Position numbers and translations under genes: made by a program
Source: Loktanella sp. IMCC34160
GTDB taxonomy: Bacteria; Pseudomonadota; Alphaproteobacteria; Rhodobacterales; Rhodobacteraceae
DNA length: 64,000 nt
Assembly (NCBI RefSeq): GCF_004145845.1
Contig: NZ_SELP01000002.1
Span: forward strand, 372,001-436,000
Direction of reading: 5' to 3'
Part shown: in pieces, positions 54,736 through 63,902 of the stretch
Position numbering within the stretch: the first letter of the stretch is position 1
Layout of the letters: each line of letters begins with the position of its first letter
Notes under the pieces: model-generated
Database searches by the model: none
Told to the model about the DNA's origin: nothing
Seen by the model: the letters and a program-made list of their open reading frames with translations, nothing else

Positions 54736-56805
54736 GTGGGCATCGCGCCGGGACAGCAGATGGCCGAGATCTGGATCAGGCAGCGCGGATCGCTATTCGG
54801 CTGGGCACCGGTGGTCTTGTCGATCGGGATCGGGGCCTATTTCACGCTTCCGGTCGAACCGTCCCTGTCACTCTACGTCATCCTTGGCGGCGTGATCGCT
54901 GTAGCACTTGGCCTGTCGCGCTGGCTGCCCTATCTGGCGCGGCCCCTGGCGGTGGCAGTCCTTCTGCTGTGCCTCGGGCTGGCCTGGGCCGGCATCCGGG
55001 CGCAGTCGGTTGCGGCCCCGGTCTTGGGTTTTCGGTACTACGGCACGATCGAAGGGCGGATCGTCGTCGTGGACAGGTCGCAATCGGATGCGGTGCGTCT
55101 GACGCTTGACCGGGTCGTGCTGGACCGGATGAACCCGGACCGGCGGCCAGACCGGGTGCGGGTGTCGCTGCACGGGCAACAGGGGTTCATCGACCCGGTG
55201 CCGGGGATGCGGGTGATGATGACGGGGCATCTGTCGCCCCCCTCTGGCCCGGTTGAGCCGGGGGGATTTGATTTCCAGCGCATGGCCTGGTTCGACCGGC
55301 TGGGCGCGGTGGGATACACCCGCACGCCGGTTCTTGCGCTCGCCCCGCCGAAGGGAGGGGCAGAGCTGTGGCTCTACCGGCTGCGCATGTCCATTTCCGC
55401 CGGGGTACAGGCGCGGCTACCGGGGGAAACCGGGGCCTTCGCGGCGGCGATCCTGACCGGCGACCGGTCCGGCATGGGTCGCGACACGCTGGACGATCTG
55501 CGGGCCACGAACCTTGCGCATCTTCTGGCCATTTCGGGGCTGCATATGGGGTTGCTGACCGGCTTTGTCTTCGGGGCGGTCCGGCTGGGGCTGGTTCTGG
55601 TGCCGGGGTTGGCCCTGCGCCGGCCGGTCAAGAAATACGCGGCGATTGCCGGGTTGTTGGCCGGGGCCTTCTATCTGGCCCTCTCGGGCGGGAATGTGGC
55701 CACCATGCGGGCCTTTGTCATGGTGGGCGTGATGTTCGTCGCCGTCCTGCTGGACCGGCGGGCCCTGACCCTGCGGGCGGTGGCCATCGCCGCGCTGATC
55801 GTGTTGGCGATCCACCCCGAGGACCTGACCGGGCCGGGGTTCCAGATGTCCTTTGCCGCGACCACGGCGCTGGTGGCGGTCTTTGAGGCGCTGCGGGGGC
55901 GCACCGACTGGTTGCCGCGCTGGCTGCGCCCGGTCTTTGCCGTCGTGGTGTCCTCGGCCGTGGCGGGGCTTGCCACCGCGCCCATTTCGGCGGCGCATTT
56001 CAACCAGATTTCCCATTTTGGCCTGATCGCCAACCTTCTGTCGGTGCCGTTGATGGGGGTGCTGGTGATGCCCGCCGCCGTGCTGACCGCCTGCCTGTCG
56101 CTGATCGGGCTGGAGGGGGTGGGGTTGTGGCTGATGGATTTGGGCCTGCGCTGGATTCTCGGCGTCGCCCATCGGATCGCCGGCTGGGACGGGGCTCTTG
56201 GCCATGTGCCCAGCCCGGGTGGCTGGGTCCTGCCGCTGATCGCGCTGGGGGGGCTGTGGCTGATCCTCTGGCAGGGGCGGGGGCGCTGGCTTGGGCCGGT
56301 GGTGATGGGTTGCGGTTTCTGGCTCTGGTCCGGGGTCGACCGGCCGGTTCTGCTGGTCACAGATACGGGCGGGCTGATGGGGGTTATGACCGATGACGGG
56401 CGGGCCCTGTCGCGGCCCTCGGGCGACGGGTTCGCGGCAACGGCCTGGCTGGAAAACGATGGGGCGCCCGTTGCGCAAGAGATCGCAGCGGCACGGCCGG
56501 GGATCGACGCGACGGGGCGGGAATGGCGCGTCCGGCTGGAGGCGGGAACCGTTTTGCTGGTGCGAGGCAAGACCGCGCTGGACGCGCTGGAGGGATGCGG
56601 CGGGGCCGAAGTGTTGATCACCGATCAACGGCTGGCGGGCGATCGGCCCTGTATCGCCTACGACGCAAACCGATTGCGGGCGACCGGTGCACTGTCGATC
56701 CGCGAGGGCGCGGATGGGCTGGAGATCGTCACCGCCCATGAGGTGGTGGGCGAGCGTCTGTGGAACGGCGGGGCTGCGCCCCTTAGCCTGCCATGGCGGC
56801 CTTGA
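54736..56805 (+). CDS. comEC: ComEC/Rec2 DNA-uptake channel
   Basis: A 689-aa membrane protein. The N-terminal DUF4131 region (about 20-190) is followed by the Competence domain (about 215-480; HLLAISGLHMGLLTG is the hallmark). The C-terminal part (about 540-689) should be the metallo-beta-lactamase domain, but no HxHxDH motif is visible; only a shortened relic remains. ComEC carries single-stranded DNA into the cytoplasm. Start GTG 54736 has GGAAGGGGA upstream. In R. capsulatus it is needed by cells that receive RcGTA DNA. It ends 23 bp over a convergent gene. Confidence 0.92.
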   Translation: MGIAPGQQMAEIWIRQRGSLFGWAPVVLSIGIGAYFTLPVEPSLSLYVILGGVIAVALGLSRWLPYLARPLAVAVLLLCLGLAWAGIRAQSVAAPVLGFRYYGTIEGRIVVVDRSQSDAVRLTLDRVVLDRMNPDRRPDRVRVSLHGQQGFIDPVPGMRVMMTGHLSPPSGPVEPGGFDFQRMAWFDRLGAVGYTRTPVLALAPPKGGAELWLYRLRMSISAGVQARLPGETGAFAAAILTGDRSGMGRDTLDDLRATNLAHLLAISGLHMGLLTGFVFGAVRLGLVLVPGLALRRPVKKYAAIAGLLAGAFYLALSGGNVATMRAFVMVGVMFVAVLLDRRALTLRAVAIAALIVLAIHPEDLTGPGFQMSFAATTALVAVFEALRGRTDWLPRWLRPVFAVVVSSAVAGLATAPISAAHFNQISHFGLIANLLSVPLMGVLVMPAAVLTACLSLIGLEGVGLWLMDLGLRWILGVAHRIAGWDGALGHVPSPGGWVLPLIALGGLWLILWQGRGRWLGPVVMGCGFWLWSGVDRPVLLVTDTGGLMGVMTDDGRALSRPSGDGFAATAWLENDGAPVAQEIAAARPGIDATGREWRVRLEAGTVLLVRGKTALDALEGCGGAEVLITDQRLAGDRPCIAYDANRLRATGALSIREGADGLEIVTAHEVVGERLWNGGAAPLSLPWRP

Positions 56806-57409
56806 ACCGCAGCAGCGTTGCAGCCGGATCGTCGGTGCTCCAAATCTCGTCGCCGATGCCAAAGAAATCCGTATGCGGGGCGATGGCGCGGATCAGATCC
56901 TCGTCCAGCGCGCCCTCGGCCACGACCGGCACTTCGATCATCTGGCTCCACCATTCGAACAGTTCCTGCTCGGCCCGGGTGCCGGTGCCAAGCGGGCTGT
57001 CCCCGACCGGGCCAAACGACACATAGTCCGCGCCCAGTTCCCCGGCGGTCATCCCGTCGTGGCGGGAATTGCCGCAGAAGGTGCCGACGATGGCATCTTC
57101 GCCCAGATCCTTGCGGGTCTTGCGGACAGAGCGCGACCCATCGGTCAGGTGGACCCCGTCAAGGCCCAGCCGTTCGACCATCAGCACATGGCTGTCGATC
57201 ACCAGCGCCACGTCGCGGGCATGGGTCACTTCGCGTAGCGCGTCGGCGGCGCGTGACAGGCGGTCTTCGTCACGTGTGGCCAGCGCGAGGCGGACACAGG
57301 CGATATCGGTCACGTCAAGGCAGGCGGCCAGCCGGTCGGGATAGCCCGACAGGTCCAGTTCGGGCGGGGTGATGAGGTAGATTTGCGGCAGGTCGGTGTC
57401 GTCGCTCAT
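56783..57409 (-). CDS. ThiE-like thiamine phosphate synthase family protein
   Basis: A 208-aa TIM-barrel protein. The segments VALVIDSHVLMVERLGLDGVHL and ELGADYVSFGPVG are ThiE-like. The usual product-binding STxT motif (IGVSTH) is replaced by GTFCGNSRHD, so the activity is uncertain; TenI-type proteins without synthase activity are an alternative. AAGGAC precedes ATG 57409. The frame continues upstream through an inverted repeat but without a ribosome-binding site. Confidence 0.8.
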   Translation of the reverse strand: MSDDTDLPQIYLITPPELDLSGYPDRLAACLDVTDIACVRLALATRDEDRLSRAADALREVTHARDVALVIDSHVLMVERLGLDGVHLTDGSRSVRKTRKDLGEDAIVGTFCGNSRHDGMTAGELGADYVSFGPVGDSPLGTGTRAEQELFEWWSQMIEVPVVAEGALDEDLIRAIAPHTDFFGIGDEIWSTDDPAATLLRFKAAMAG

Positions 57410-57480
57410 GTCCTTGCCCCCTTTGGCCTTTGTCCGGTTCCGCGCCGCTATAGCCCATGGAGCGGAACGGCGGAAGGGGG

Positions 57481-57544
57481 ATGGTGGGTCAAGACCCACC
57501 TTACAGGTGCCGCCGATTTCGTAAGGTGGGTCTTGACCCACCAT
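57481..57544. repeat. Perfect 24-bp inverted repeat with 16-bp loop
   Basis: The left arm (57481-57504) and right arm (57521-57544) are exact reverse complements of 24 bp. Each arm is itself nearly palindromic around GGTGGGTC and GACCCACC. The loop is 16 bp. It lies between the divergent ThiE-like and trmJ genes. It looks like a palindromic mobile or REP-type element, not a terminator, since neither gene ends here. Confidence 0.85.
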
Positions 57545-57612
57545 GGCCGCCAGTCCCTTGTCAGCCGCGCCGCCCCGGCCTATCAGGCGGCACGACGTGC
57601 AAGGAGCCCGCC

Positions 57613-58353
57613 ATGATCAGCCCGACCCCGCAACCCGCCTTTGTCCTGATCCGCCCGCAGATGGGCGAAAACATCGGCGCGGCCGCCCGGGGCATGTGGA
57701 ATTTCGGGCTGGAGCGGATGCGGATCACCAGCCCGCGCGACGGCTGGCCCAATTCGCGGGCGGTGGCCATGGCCTCGGGCGCGGGGCGGCTTCTGGACGA
57801 GGCGCAGCTTTTCGAAACCACAGCCGAGGCGGTTGCCGATTGCACCTATGTCTACGCCACCACCGCGCGGCCCCGCGGGCTGACCAAACCGGTTCTCAGC
57901 CCCGAGGAAGCGCTGCGCGATGCCGCCGCCCGGACCCGCGAGGGCCAGAAGGTCGCGGTGATGTTCGGCCCGGAACGGGCGGGGATGGAAAACGACGATA
58001 TCGCCTTGGCCAATGCGATCATCAACGTGCCGGTCAACCCCGAGTTCTCCTCGCTCAACCTTGCGCAATGCGTCCTGCTGTGCGGCTACGAATGGCGGCG
58101 TGCCAGCACCGAGGTCGTGGCCTCGCGGATGGAGATGGCAGGCGAATGGGCCGAGCAGCACGAGGTCGAAAAGCTGGCGGAACATTACGAGGAACGGCTG
58201 GACGAGGCCGGGTTCTTCTATCCCGAGCACAAGGCGCCTTCGATGAAGCTGAACCTGCGCAATCTTTGGTCCCGGATGCCGCTGACCCGGCATGACGTGC
58301 AGATGCTGCATGGCGTGATGCGGCAGATGGTGCGCTGGAAGGACCGCGGCTAG
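57613..58353 (+). CDS. trmJ: tRNA (cytidine/uridine-2'-O-)-methyltransferase TrmJ
   Basis: A 246-aa SpoU-family methyltransferase. It 2'-O-methylates position 32 of tRNAs with SAM. The knot motifs are visible: VLIRPQMGENIGAAARGMWN at the N-terminus, MFGPERAGMENDD near 118 and NLAQCVLLCGYEW. AAGGAG precedes ATG 57613. It lies just after the 24-bp inverted repeat. Confidence 0.94.
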   Translation: MISPTPQPAFVLIRPQMGENIGAAARGMWNFGLERMRITSPRDGWPNSRAVAMASGAGRLLDEAQLFETTAEAVADCTYVYATTARPRGLTKPVLSPEEALRDAAARTREGQKVAVMFGPERAGMENDDIALANAIINVPVNPEFSSLNLAQCVLLCGYEWRRASTEVVASRMEMAGEWAEQHEVEKLAEHYEERLDEAGFFYPEHKAPSMKLNLRNLWSRMPLTRHDVQMLHGVMRQMVRWKDRG

Positions 58354-58375
58354 GCGGGCCGGGGCGCGTCTGGCC

Positions 58376-59638
58376 CTAGCGGTCGGGATCGGACCAATCG
58401 GACGTGGGCGCGTTGCGGCGCTGAAGCCGCAGTGCAAGGCCCACGGCAACCCCGACGCCAACCGCGACCGACAGATCCACCAGCACCGTCAGCCCCATTG
58501 TCAGGACCAACAGGAACCGGTCGGATTTTCGCAGGGCAAGATAGCCGCGCCATTTGTGTGGCTCGCTCATGTTCCAGGCAGTCAGGATAAGAAGCCCGGC
58601 TAGTGCGGGCATCGCGATCTTGCTGACCAGACCCGCAGCAAAAAGCAGGGCGGCCAGAATCGTCACGGCATGCACCAGCCCGGCGACGGGCGTCGTGCCG
58701 CCTGCCCGGACATTCGTCGCAGTGCGGGCGATGGCGCCAGTGGCGGGTAGCCCCGCGAAAAGGGCAGAGCCGATATTGGCCACCCCCTGCGCCAGAAGTT
58801 CCGCATTCGGACGATGCCGCCCGGCGATCATCTTGTCCGCGACCATCGCCGAGAGAAGGGATTCCACGCCGGCAAGAAAGGCGATGATGACGGCGGAGGG
58901 CAGCACCTCTACCACTTTTGCAAGCGAAAATTCGAGCAGTGAGGGCCATGGCAGCGCGTTGGGCAGGGTGCCGAACCGCGACTCGATTGTCTCGACCGGC
59001 AGGTCGGCAAGGACGACAAGGGCGGATGTCGCGGCAATCCCGACAATCAGGCCGGGCAGTTTTGGCGCGGCGCGCCGGAACAGGACGATAAGAACCATGG
59101 TCCCCAGACCGATGGCCGCGGAAACCGGCGTCACCGTTGGCAGGGCGTGCCAAAGGGCCGCTACCTTTGCGACAAACTCTGCCGGGACTTCCGACATCGA
59201 CATGCCAAGAAGGTCCTTGATCTGGCTGGTGGCGATAATGATCGCAATCCCGATGGTAAAGCCGTGCACGACCGGTTCTGGAATGTGCCGGATCAGGTTT
59301 CCGGCCCGCACCGATGCGGCCCCCAACAGGATCAGCCCGGCAAGCAATGTTGCAAGGACCAGTCCATCGTAGCCGTGTTCGGCGATGACACCGAACACCA
59401 CGACAATGAAGGCGCCGGTGGGTCCGCCGATCTGCACCCGGCTGCCCCCCAGCAAGGATATCAGGAATCCGCCCACGATTGCCGTGACAAGTCCCGCCGC
59501 CGGGTCCGCGCCCGATGCGATGGCAATGGCAAGGCTCAATGGCAGGGCGACCATCGCGACGGTGATCCCAGCGACAAGGTCCTGCGTGAACGCCTGAAAG
59601 GTATACCCCGGAAGCGTCGATAGAATCTTTGGCTTCAA
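58376..59638 (-). CDS. SulP family anion transporter without STAS domain
   Basis: A 420-aa membrane protein with about 11-12 spans. The SulP signature is near the start (DLVAGITVAMVALPLSLAIA) and PTGAFIVVVFGVI follows. Ordinary SulP proteins have 550 or more residues with a C-terminal STAS domain; this one stops after the membrane part at LRLQRRNAPTSDW. Sulfate or bicarbonate are possible substrates. The adjacent trmJ leaves no room for a lost STAS part, so the short form looks natural rather than a frameshift. Confidence 0.92.
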   Translation of the reverse strand: MKPKILSTLPGYTFQAFTQDLVAGITVAMVALPLSLAIAIASGADPAAGLVTAIVGGFLISLLGGSRVQIGGPTGAFIVVVFGVIAEHGYDGLVLATLLAGLILLGAASVRAGNLIRHIPEPVVHGFTIGIAIIIATSQIKDLLGMSMSEVPAEFVAKVAALWHALPTVTPVSAAIGLGTMVLIVLFRRAAPKLPGLIVGIAATSALVVLADLPVETIESRFGTLPNALPWPSLLEFSLAKVVEVLPSAVIIAFLAGVESLLSAMVADKMIAGRHRPNAELLAQGVANIGSALFAGLPATGAIARTATNVRAGGTTPVAGLVHAVTILAALLFAAGLVSKIAMPALAGLLILTAWNMSEPHKWRGYLALRKSDRFLLVLTMGLTVLVDLSVAVGVGVAVGLALRLQRRNAPTSDWSDPDR

Positions 59639-59656
59639 TCTCGCCTCCCTTGGCGG

Positions 59657-60439
59657 TTATGCCCAGTCCGGTTTCCGCTTTTCCAGAAACGCCGTGATCC
59701 CTTCGTCGGTATCCCGGTTCAGCATGTTTTCCACCATCACCGCGCCGGAATAGGCATAGGCCTCGGCGGTGGTCAGTGTTGCCTGTTCGTAAAAGGCCCG
59801 TTTGCCCACGCGCACCGCGCTGGCCAGTTTCGCGGCCACGGTTTCGGCCAGCTCGCGCGTGGCCGCGGCCAGTTGGTCCGCCGGGACCGCCTTGTTGATC
59901 AGGCCGATCTCCTTGGCCTCGACCGTGTCGATCAGGCGCCCCGTCGTCAGCATTTCGAACGCGGCCTTGCGCGGCACGTTGCGGGTCAGCGCCACCATGG
60001 GCGTCGAACAGAACAACCCGATGTTCACCCCGTTGACCCCGAATTTCGTGCCCTCGGCGGCCACCGCCATGTCACAGGTCGCGACAAGCTGGCAGCCCGC
60101 GGCCACCGCCACCCCATGCACCTGCGCGATGACCGGCTGGGGGATGGTCTGGATCGTCTGCATGACCTTCGAACAACGGGCGAACAGATCGGCGAAATAG
60201 GCGGCACCGGCGTCCTCTGCCTGTCGCCCGGCCTGCATTTCCTTCAGGTCGTGCCCGGCGCAGAACGCCTTGCCCGCGCCGGACAGGATAACCGCGCGGA
60301 TGTCGGGCGACGCGCCGATGTCGTCCAACGCCTCTTGCAGCGCGGCAAGCATCCCGTCGGACAGGGCGTTCAGCCGGTCGGGCATCACCATGTGCAAATG
60401 GGCCACGCCGCCGCTGACGTTGCGTTCGATATGGGTCAT
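59657..60439 (-). CDS. Enoyl-CoA hydratase-like protein (ECHDC3 type)
   Basis: A 260-aa crotonase-fold protein with the oxyanion loops FCAGHDLKEM and GVAVAAGCQLVATCD. At the place of the first catalytic glutamate it has GVNGVNIGLF, and at the second CSTPMVALTR, so both acidic residues are missing. It is close to the ECHDC3 group, which may not be a true hydratase. It is divergent to the thioesterase gene, 63 bp away. Confidence 0.88.
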   Translation of the reverse strand: MTHIERNVSGGVAHLHMVMPDRLNALSDGMLAALQEALDDIGASPDIRAVILSGAGKAFCAGHDLKEMQAGRQAEDAGAAYFADLFARCSKVMQTIQTIPQPVIAQVHGVAVAAGCQLVATCDMAVAAEGTKFGVNGVNIGLFCSTPMVALTRNVPRKAAFEMLTTGRLIDTVEAKEIGLINKAVPADQLAAATRELAETVAAKLASAVRVGKRAFYEQATLTTAEAYAYSGAVMVENMLNRDTDEGITAFLEKRKPDWA

Positions 60440-60502
60440 GACCTTGTTCCTTGTTCCGAATTCGGGGCAACCTTAGGCCAGTCAATGGGGCAGGGGAAGC
60501 CG

Positions 60503-60922
60503 ATGCAGATCGTGATGGACAAAGGGTCGCTGGAGGCGTTCCTGATCGAACATTTTCCGCAGGTCGGGCCGGAGTTTGCAATCGACGCGGTGACCGAGGA
60601 CGGTATCCGGGTCCGGCTGCTGACCGATGACAAACACCTGCGTCCCGGCGGAACCATTTCCGGCCCGTCGATGTTCGCGCTGGCCGATGTGGGGGTTTAT
60701 CTTGCCATCCTCAGCCGGATCGGCCCAAAGGCGCTGGCGGTGACGACAAATTGTTCCATTGATTTCATGCGCAAGCCCGAGGCGGGCAAGGACCTTGTGG
60801 CCGATGTGCGCCTGCTCAAGCTGGGGCGGGTTCTGGCGGTGGGAGATGTGCTGATGCGGTCGGATGGCGCGGGCGCACCGGTGGCGCGGGCCTCGATGAC
60901 CTATTCGATCCCTCCGAAATGA
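60503..60922 (+). CDS. PaaI-type hotdog thioesterase
   Basis: A 139-aa hotdog-fold protein. The conserved helix HLRPGGTISGPSMFALADVGVY and the strand LAVTTNCSIDFMRKP are typical of the PaaI/4HBT family, which hydrolyses acyl-CoA thioesters. The substrate is unknown. ATG 60503 has GGGGA upstream. The gene lies between the hydratase-like gene and rplM. Confidence 0.88.
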   Translation: MQIVMDKGSLEAFLIEHFPQVGPEFAIDAVTEDGIRVRLLTDDKHLRPGGTISGPSMFALADVGVYLAILSRIGPKALAVTTNCSIDFMRKPEAGKDLVADVRLLKLGRVLAVGDVLMRSDGAGAPVARASMTYSIPPK

Positions 60923-60987
60923 TGGGGTAAAATAATACCTATTTTGCAAGTCATTGTAATTGCGTAATTTATTCGAATAACTCCCGC

Positions 60988-61015
60988 TTGACTGCGCAAT
61001 CCGGCCCTATATAAC
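60988..61015 (+). promoter_or_regulatory. Promoter of rplM-rpsI
   Basis: TTGACT (60988-60993) and TATAAC (61010-61015) with a 16-bp spacer, 56 bp before the rplM start codon. The region is AT-rich and follows the thioesterase stop. It suits a strong housekeeping promoter. Confidence 0.78.
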
Positions 61016-61070
61016 CCGCCCATCCCAATGACGGGCAGGGTTTCTGCCCCCACAACGCATCTGGTGAACA

Positions 61071-61532
61071 ATGAAGACTTTCTCTGCTACTCCGGCAGAC
61101 ATCGACAAGAAATGGATCCTGATCGACGCTGAAGGCGTTGTTCTGGGCCGTCTCGCCTCGATCGTCGCCATGCGGCTGCGCGGCAAGCACAAGCCGTCCT
61201 TCACCCCCCATATGGACATGGGTGACAACGTTATCGTCATCAACGCCGACAAGGTTCAGCTGACCGGCAACAAGCGGTCGGACAAGATCCATTACTGGCA
61301 CACCGGGCATCCGGGCGGCATTAAGAACCGTTCGGCCGGTCAGATCCTCGAAGGGGCACACCCCGAGCGTCTGGTCACGCTGGCGGTCAAGCGCATGCTG
61401 CCGGGCAACCGCCTGAGCCGCAAGCAGATGACCAACCTGCGCGTTTTCGCCGGTGCCGAGCACGGCATGGAAGCCCAGAAGCCCGAAGTTCTGGACGTCA
61501 AGTCCATGAACAAGAAGAACACGAGGGTCTAA
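61071..61532 (+). CDS. rplM: 50S ribosomal protein L13
   Basis: L13 of 153 aa. It binds 23S rRNA early in 50S assembly. The signatures are [36 protein letters not shown] and [16 protein letters not shown]. It is followed after 3 bp by rpsI, the usual order. Confidence 0.98.
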   Translation: MKTFSATPADIDKKWILIDAEGVVLGRLASIVAMRLRGKHKPSFTPHMDMGDNVIVINADKVQLTGNKRSDKIHYWHTGHPGGIKNRSAGQILEGAHPERLVTLAVKRMLPGNRLSRKQMTNLRVFAGAEHGMEAQKPEVLDVKSMNKKNTRV

Positions 61533-61535
61533 GAC

Positions 61536-62018
61536 ATGGCTGATCAGATCAATTCGCTCGAAGAGCTGGGCGCCGCCACTGGTGAAGCCGTGGTTGAAGT
61601 TTCCGCCCCCCGCGAGCCGGTTCGTGACGAACTGGGCCGGTCCTATGCCACTGGCAAGCGGAAGGACGCGGTTGCCCGCGTCTGGATCAAGCCGGGCTCC
61701 GGCAAGGTCACCGTCAACGGCAAGGAGCAGAAGGAATACTTCGCGCGTCCCGTGCTGCAGATGATCCTGCGCCAGCCGTTCCAGGTTGCCGGCGTCGACG
61801 GTCAGTTCGACGTTTACGCCACCGTCAAGGGCGGCGGCCTCTCCGGTCAGGCCGGTGCGGTCAAGCACGGCATCTCCAAGGCGCTGCAGCTGTACGATCC
61901 GTCGCTGCGCGGTGCCCTGAAGGCTGCTGGCTTCCTGACCCGTGACAGCCGCGTCGTTGAACGTAAGAAGTACGGCAAGCGCAAAGCCCGCCGGTCCTTC
62001 CAGTTCTCGAAGCGCTGA
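61536..62018 (+). CDS. rpsI: 30S ribosomal protein S9
   Basis: S9 of 160 aa with an N-terminal extension of about 30 residues usual in alphaproteobacteria. The S9 core starts at [16 protein letters not shown] and ends with the basic RRSFQFSKR tail that reaches the P-site tRNA. A terminator follows 22 bp downstream. Confidence 0.98.
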   Translation: MADQINSLEELGAATGEAVVEVSAPREPVRDELGRSYATGKRKDAVARVWIKPGSGKVTVNGKEQKEYFARPVLQMILRQPFQVAGVDGQFDVYATVKGGGLSGQAGAVKHGISKALQLYDPSLRGALKAAGFLTRDSRVVERKKYGKRKARRSFQFSKR

Positions 62019-62040
62019 TCCCTTACAGGATACAAATTGG

Positions 62041-62070
62041 AAAAGGCCCGTGCGATGCGCGGGCCTTTTT
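62041..62070 (+). terminator. Terminator of rplM-rpsI
   Basis: A perfect 10-bp stem AAAAGGCCCG / CGGGCCTTTT with a 9-nt loop and a T-run. The A-run on the other side lets it also serve the convergent acyltransferase gene. Confidence 0.9.
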
Positions 62071-62072
62071 CC

Positions 62073-63281
62073 TTATCCGAGCTTGCGGCGGATCAGCCGC
62101 AGGGCGGGTCGTTCGATGAACCGCATCAGAAGGGCGGCGACCCCAAGGCTGATGATCGCGGTCACGATCCATGTCGCCAGCACATGCAGCGTTGTGGCCT
62201 GTCCCAAAAGCGCGTGATCGGTGCCCCGGAACACAAGGATCGCGCCCACCGCCAGAAGCGGCATGTGGAACAGGTAGATCCCGAAGATATTCACCGAAAA
62301 CGGCCGCGCGATCTGCGCAAGCCGGTCGGACGCACCCCAGCCCCGCGCAAGCCCGACCCACAGCAGCAGCGCCGCGCCGATGGAAAACACCGGGATCGCC
62401 AGTCCGAAGTAGAGCCGCCACGGGGTTTCCCCATCTGGCATCACCGCCCCGAGCCATGAGGTCGGGTCATGCGCCGGGATGCCCGCCGTGACCCAGCACA
62501 GAACGGCGCCAGCCAGCCCCAGCGGAAGGGCGTAGCGCCGGGCGAAGGTCATCGCCCGGTCCCGATGCCGCACCAAGACCCAGGCCAGTCCCAGCCCCGC
62601 GATGAAGGGCGGCAGCCGGAACCAGAGTCGGAAATACAACTCGAACCCGGCATCGGTGGGTTGTCGGGTGGCGTAGAGGTCGTGCAGCATCCAGGCAAAG
62701 GGGTCGTCGCTGGCCCAGATGAACCCAAGCCGGGCCAATGCGCTGGCGGCGAAGGCAACACCGATCCAGAAAAGCGGCCTACCGGTTCGAAACAGCCCGG
62801 CAACAGCAAAGGGCAGGAGGATGTAGACGATCATCATGACTTCCATGGTCCAGCCGACGGGGACCACGTTCATGTCATCGACGATATAGCCCACGAAGGC
62901 CGCCGATTGCAGGATTTGCAGTGCCGTCGCCCCCCCGGCCAGCCCGAAGAACAGGACCGCGAACCAATAGAGCGGCAGGATGCGGCTGACCCGGCGGACG
63001 TAGTAGTTGCGCAAGTCGATCCGGCCCGCCTCGTGCCGTTCTGAAATCAGACCGACCCCCAAGAGGAAGGCCGAGACGAGGAACACAAGGTCCACGCCAA
63101 AGGCCTGCCACGCGAAATCCAACACGCCGGGCAGGCGGGCGACCACACCGGGCAGGTCCTCGGGCGGGGCAAAACGGATGATGCCGAACAGCACGTGGAA
63201 CAGGACCACCTGAAGGATCGCCACGGCGCGGAACAGGTCGATCCAGTTGCGGGCGGCCTTGTCGTCAAGAATGGGTGTCAT
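62073..63281 (-). CDS. Acyltransferase_3 family membrane protein
   Basis: A 402-aa protein with about ten spans, of the OafA/YrhL family that O-acylates surface sugars. The opening RNWIDLFRAVAILQVVLFHV carries the conserved Arg and His. There is no C-terminal SGNH domain. The acceptor is unknown, and no polysaccharide genes are near. It starts 3 bp after the TetR gene stop, so the two are co-transcribed, and the TetR protein may control it. Confidence 0.9.
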   Translation of the reverse strand: MTPILDDKAARNWIDLFRAVAILQVVLFHVLFGIIRFAPPEDLPGVVARLPGVLDFAWQAFGVDLVFLVSAFLLGVGLISERHEAGRIDLRNYYVRRVSRILPLYWFAVLFFGLAGGATALQILQSAAFVGYIVDDMNVVPVGWTMEVMMIVYILLPFAVAGLFRTGRPLFWIGVAFAASALARLGFIWASDDPFAWMLHDLYATRQPTDAGFELYFRLWFRLPPFIAGLGLAWVLVRHRDRAMTFARRYALPLGLAGAVLCWVTAGIPAHDPTSWLGAVMPDGETPWRLYFGLAIPVFSIGAALLLWVGLARGWGASDRLAQIARPFSVNIFGIYLFHMPLLAVGAILVFRGTDHALLGQATTLHVLATWIVTAIISLGVAALLMRFIERPALRLIRRKLG

Positions 63282-63284
63282 GGG

Positions 63285-63902
63285 TTACTTGTCCGGTGGG
63301 ATCAGGCCCAGCCCGCGCAGATAGACGCCGATGCCGGATTCCAGCAGGTCTTCGGGCGGGAAGGGCGATTTGGTGCCGGGGCTGCCGCGCGCGAACAGTT
63401 CGACCACCCCGTGGCTAAGCGCCCAGATATGGGCGGAAAACATCTGTGGCGGTGGCCGTTTTTCCGGCGGGATCTGCATGGACAGTTCCACGGCGGCCTT
63501 TTCCAGCACCCCCATGGCGCGGGTCGCGACGGCGTGCAGTTCTGGTGTGCGCTGGATCGAAATGCCGCTTTCGAACATCGCCACGTAATGTCCCGGAAAC
63601 CGGCGGGCAAAGGCAAGATAGGCGCGTCCCGTCGCCTCGAACGCGGACAGCGGGGTGGGCTTGCCGTTGTCGTAGGCGTGTTCCATCAGGTCGGCGAAAA
63701 TCTCGTAACCCTGCCGGGCGGCCTCGGCGATCATGTCCTCGCGCCCTTCGAAATGGCGATAGACCGCCGCCGGGGTGACGCCCGCCTCGCGCGCGGCCTC
63801 GGACAGGGTAAACCCGGTCGGGCCCTTCTCTTCGATCAGGCGCAGACAACCGGCGATCAGCGCTTCGCGCAGGTTTCCGTGATGATAGCCGCGTTTAGCC
63901 AT
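63285..63902 (-). CDS. TetR/AcrR family regulator
   Basis: A 205-aa TetR protein. The HTH is at about 25-50 (FTLSEAAREAGVTPAAVYRHFEGRE), and a helical ligand domain with the TetR_C_33-like WAL...HGVVELF segment follows. ATG 63902 overlaps the stop of the preceding gene; the frame opens to 63947 as well. It is co-transcribed with the acyltransferase_3 gene. The ligand is unknown. Confidence 0.9.
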   Translation of the reverse strand: MAKRGYHHGNLREALIAGCLRLIEEKGPTGFTLSEAAREAGVTPAAVYRHFEGREDMIAEAARQGYEIFADLMEHAYDNGKPTPLSAFEATGRAYLAFARRFPGHYVAMFESGISIQRTPELHAVATRAMGVLEKAAVELSMQIPPEKRPPPQMFSAHIWALSHGVVELFARGSPGTKSPFPPEDLLESGIGVYLRGLGLIPPDK

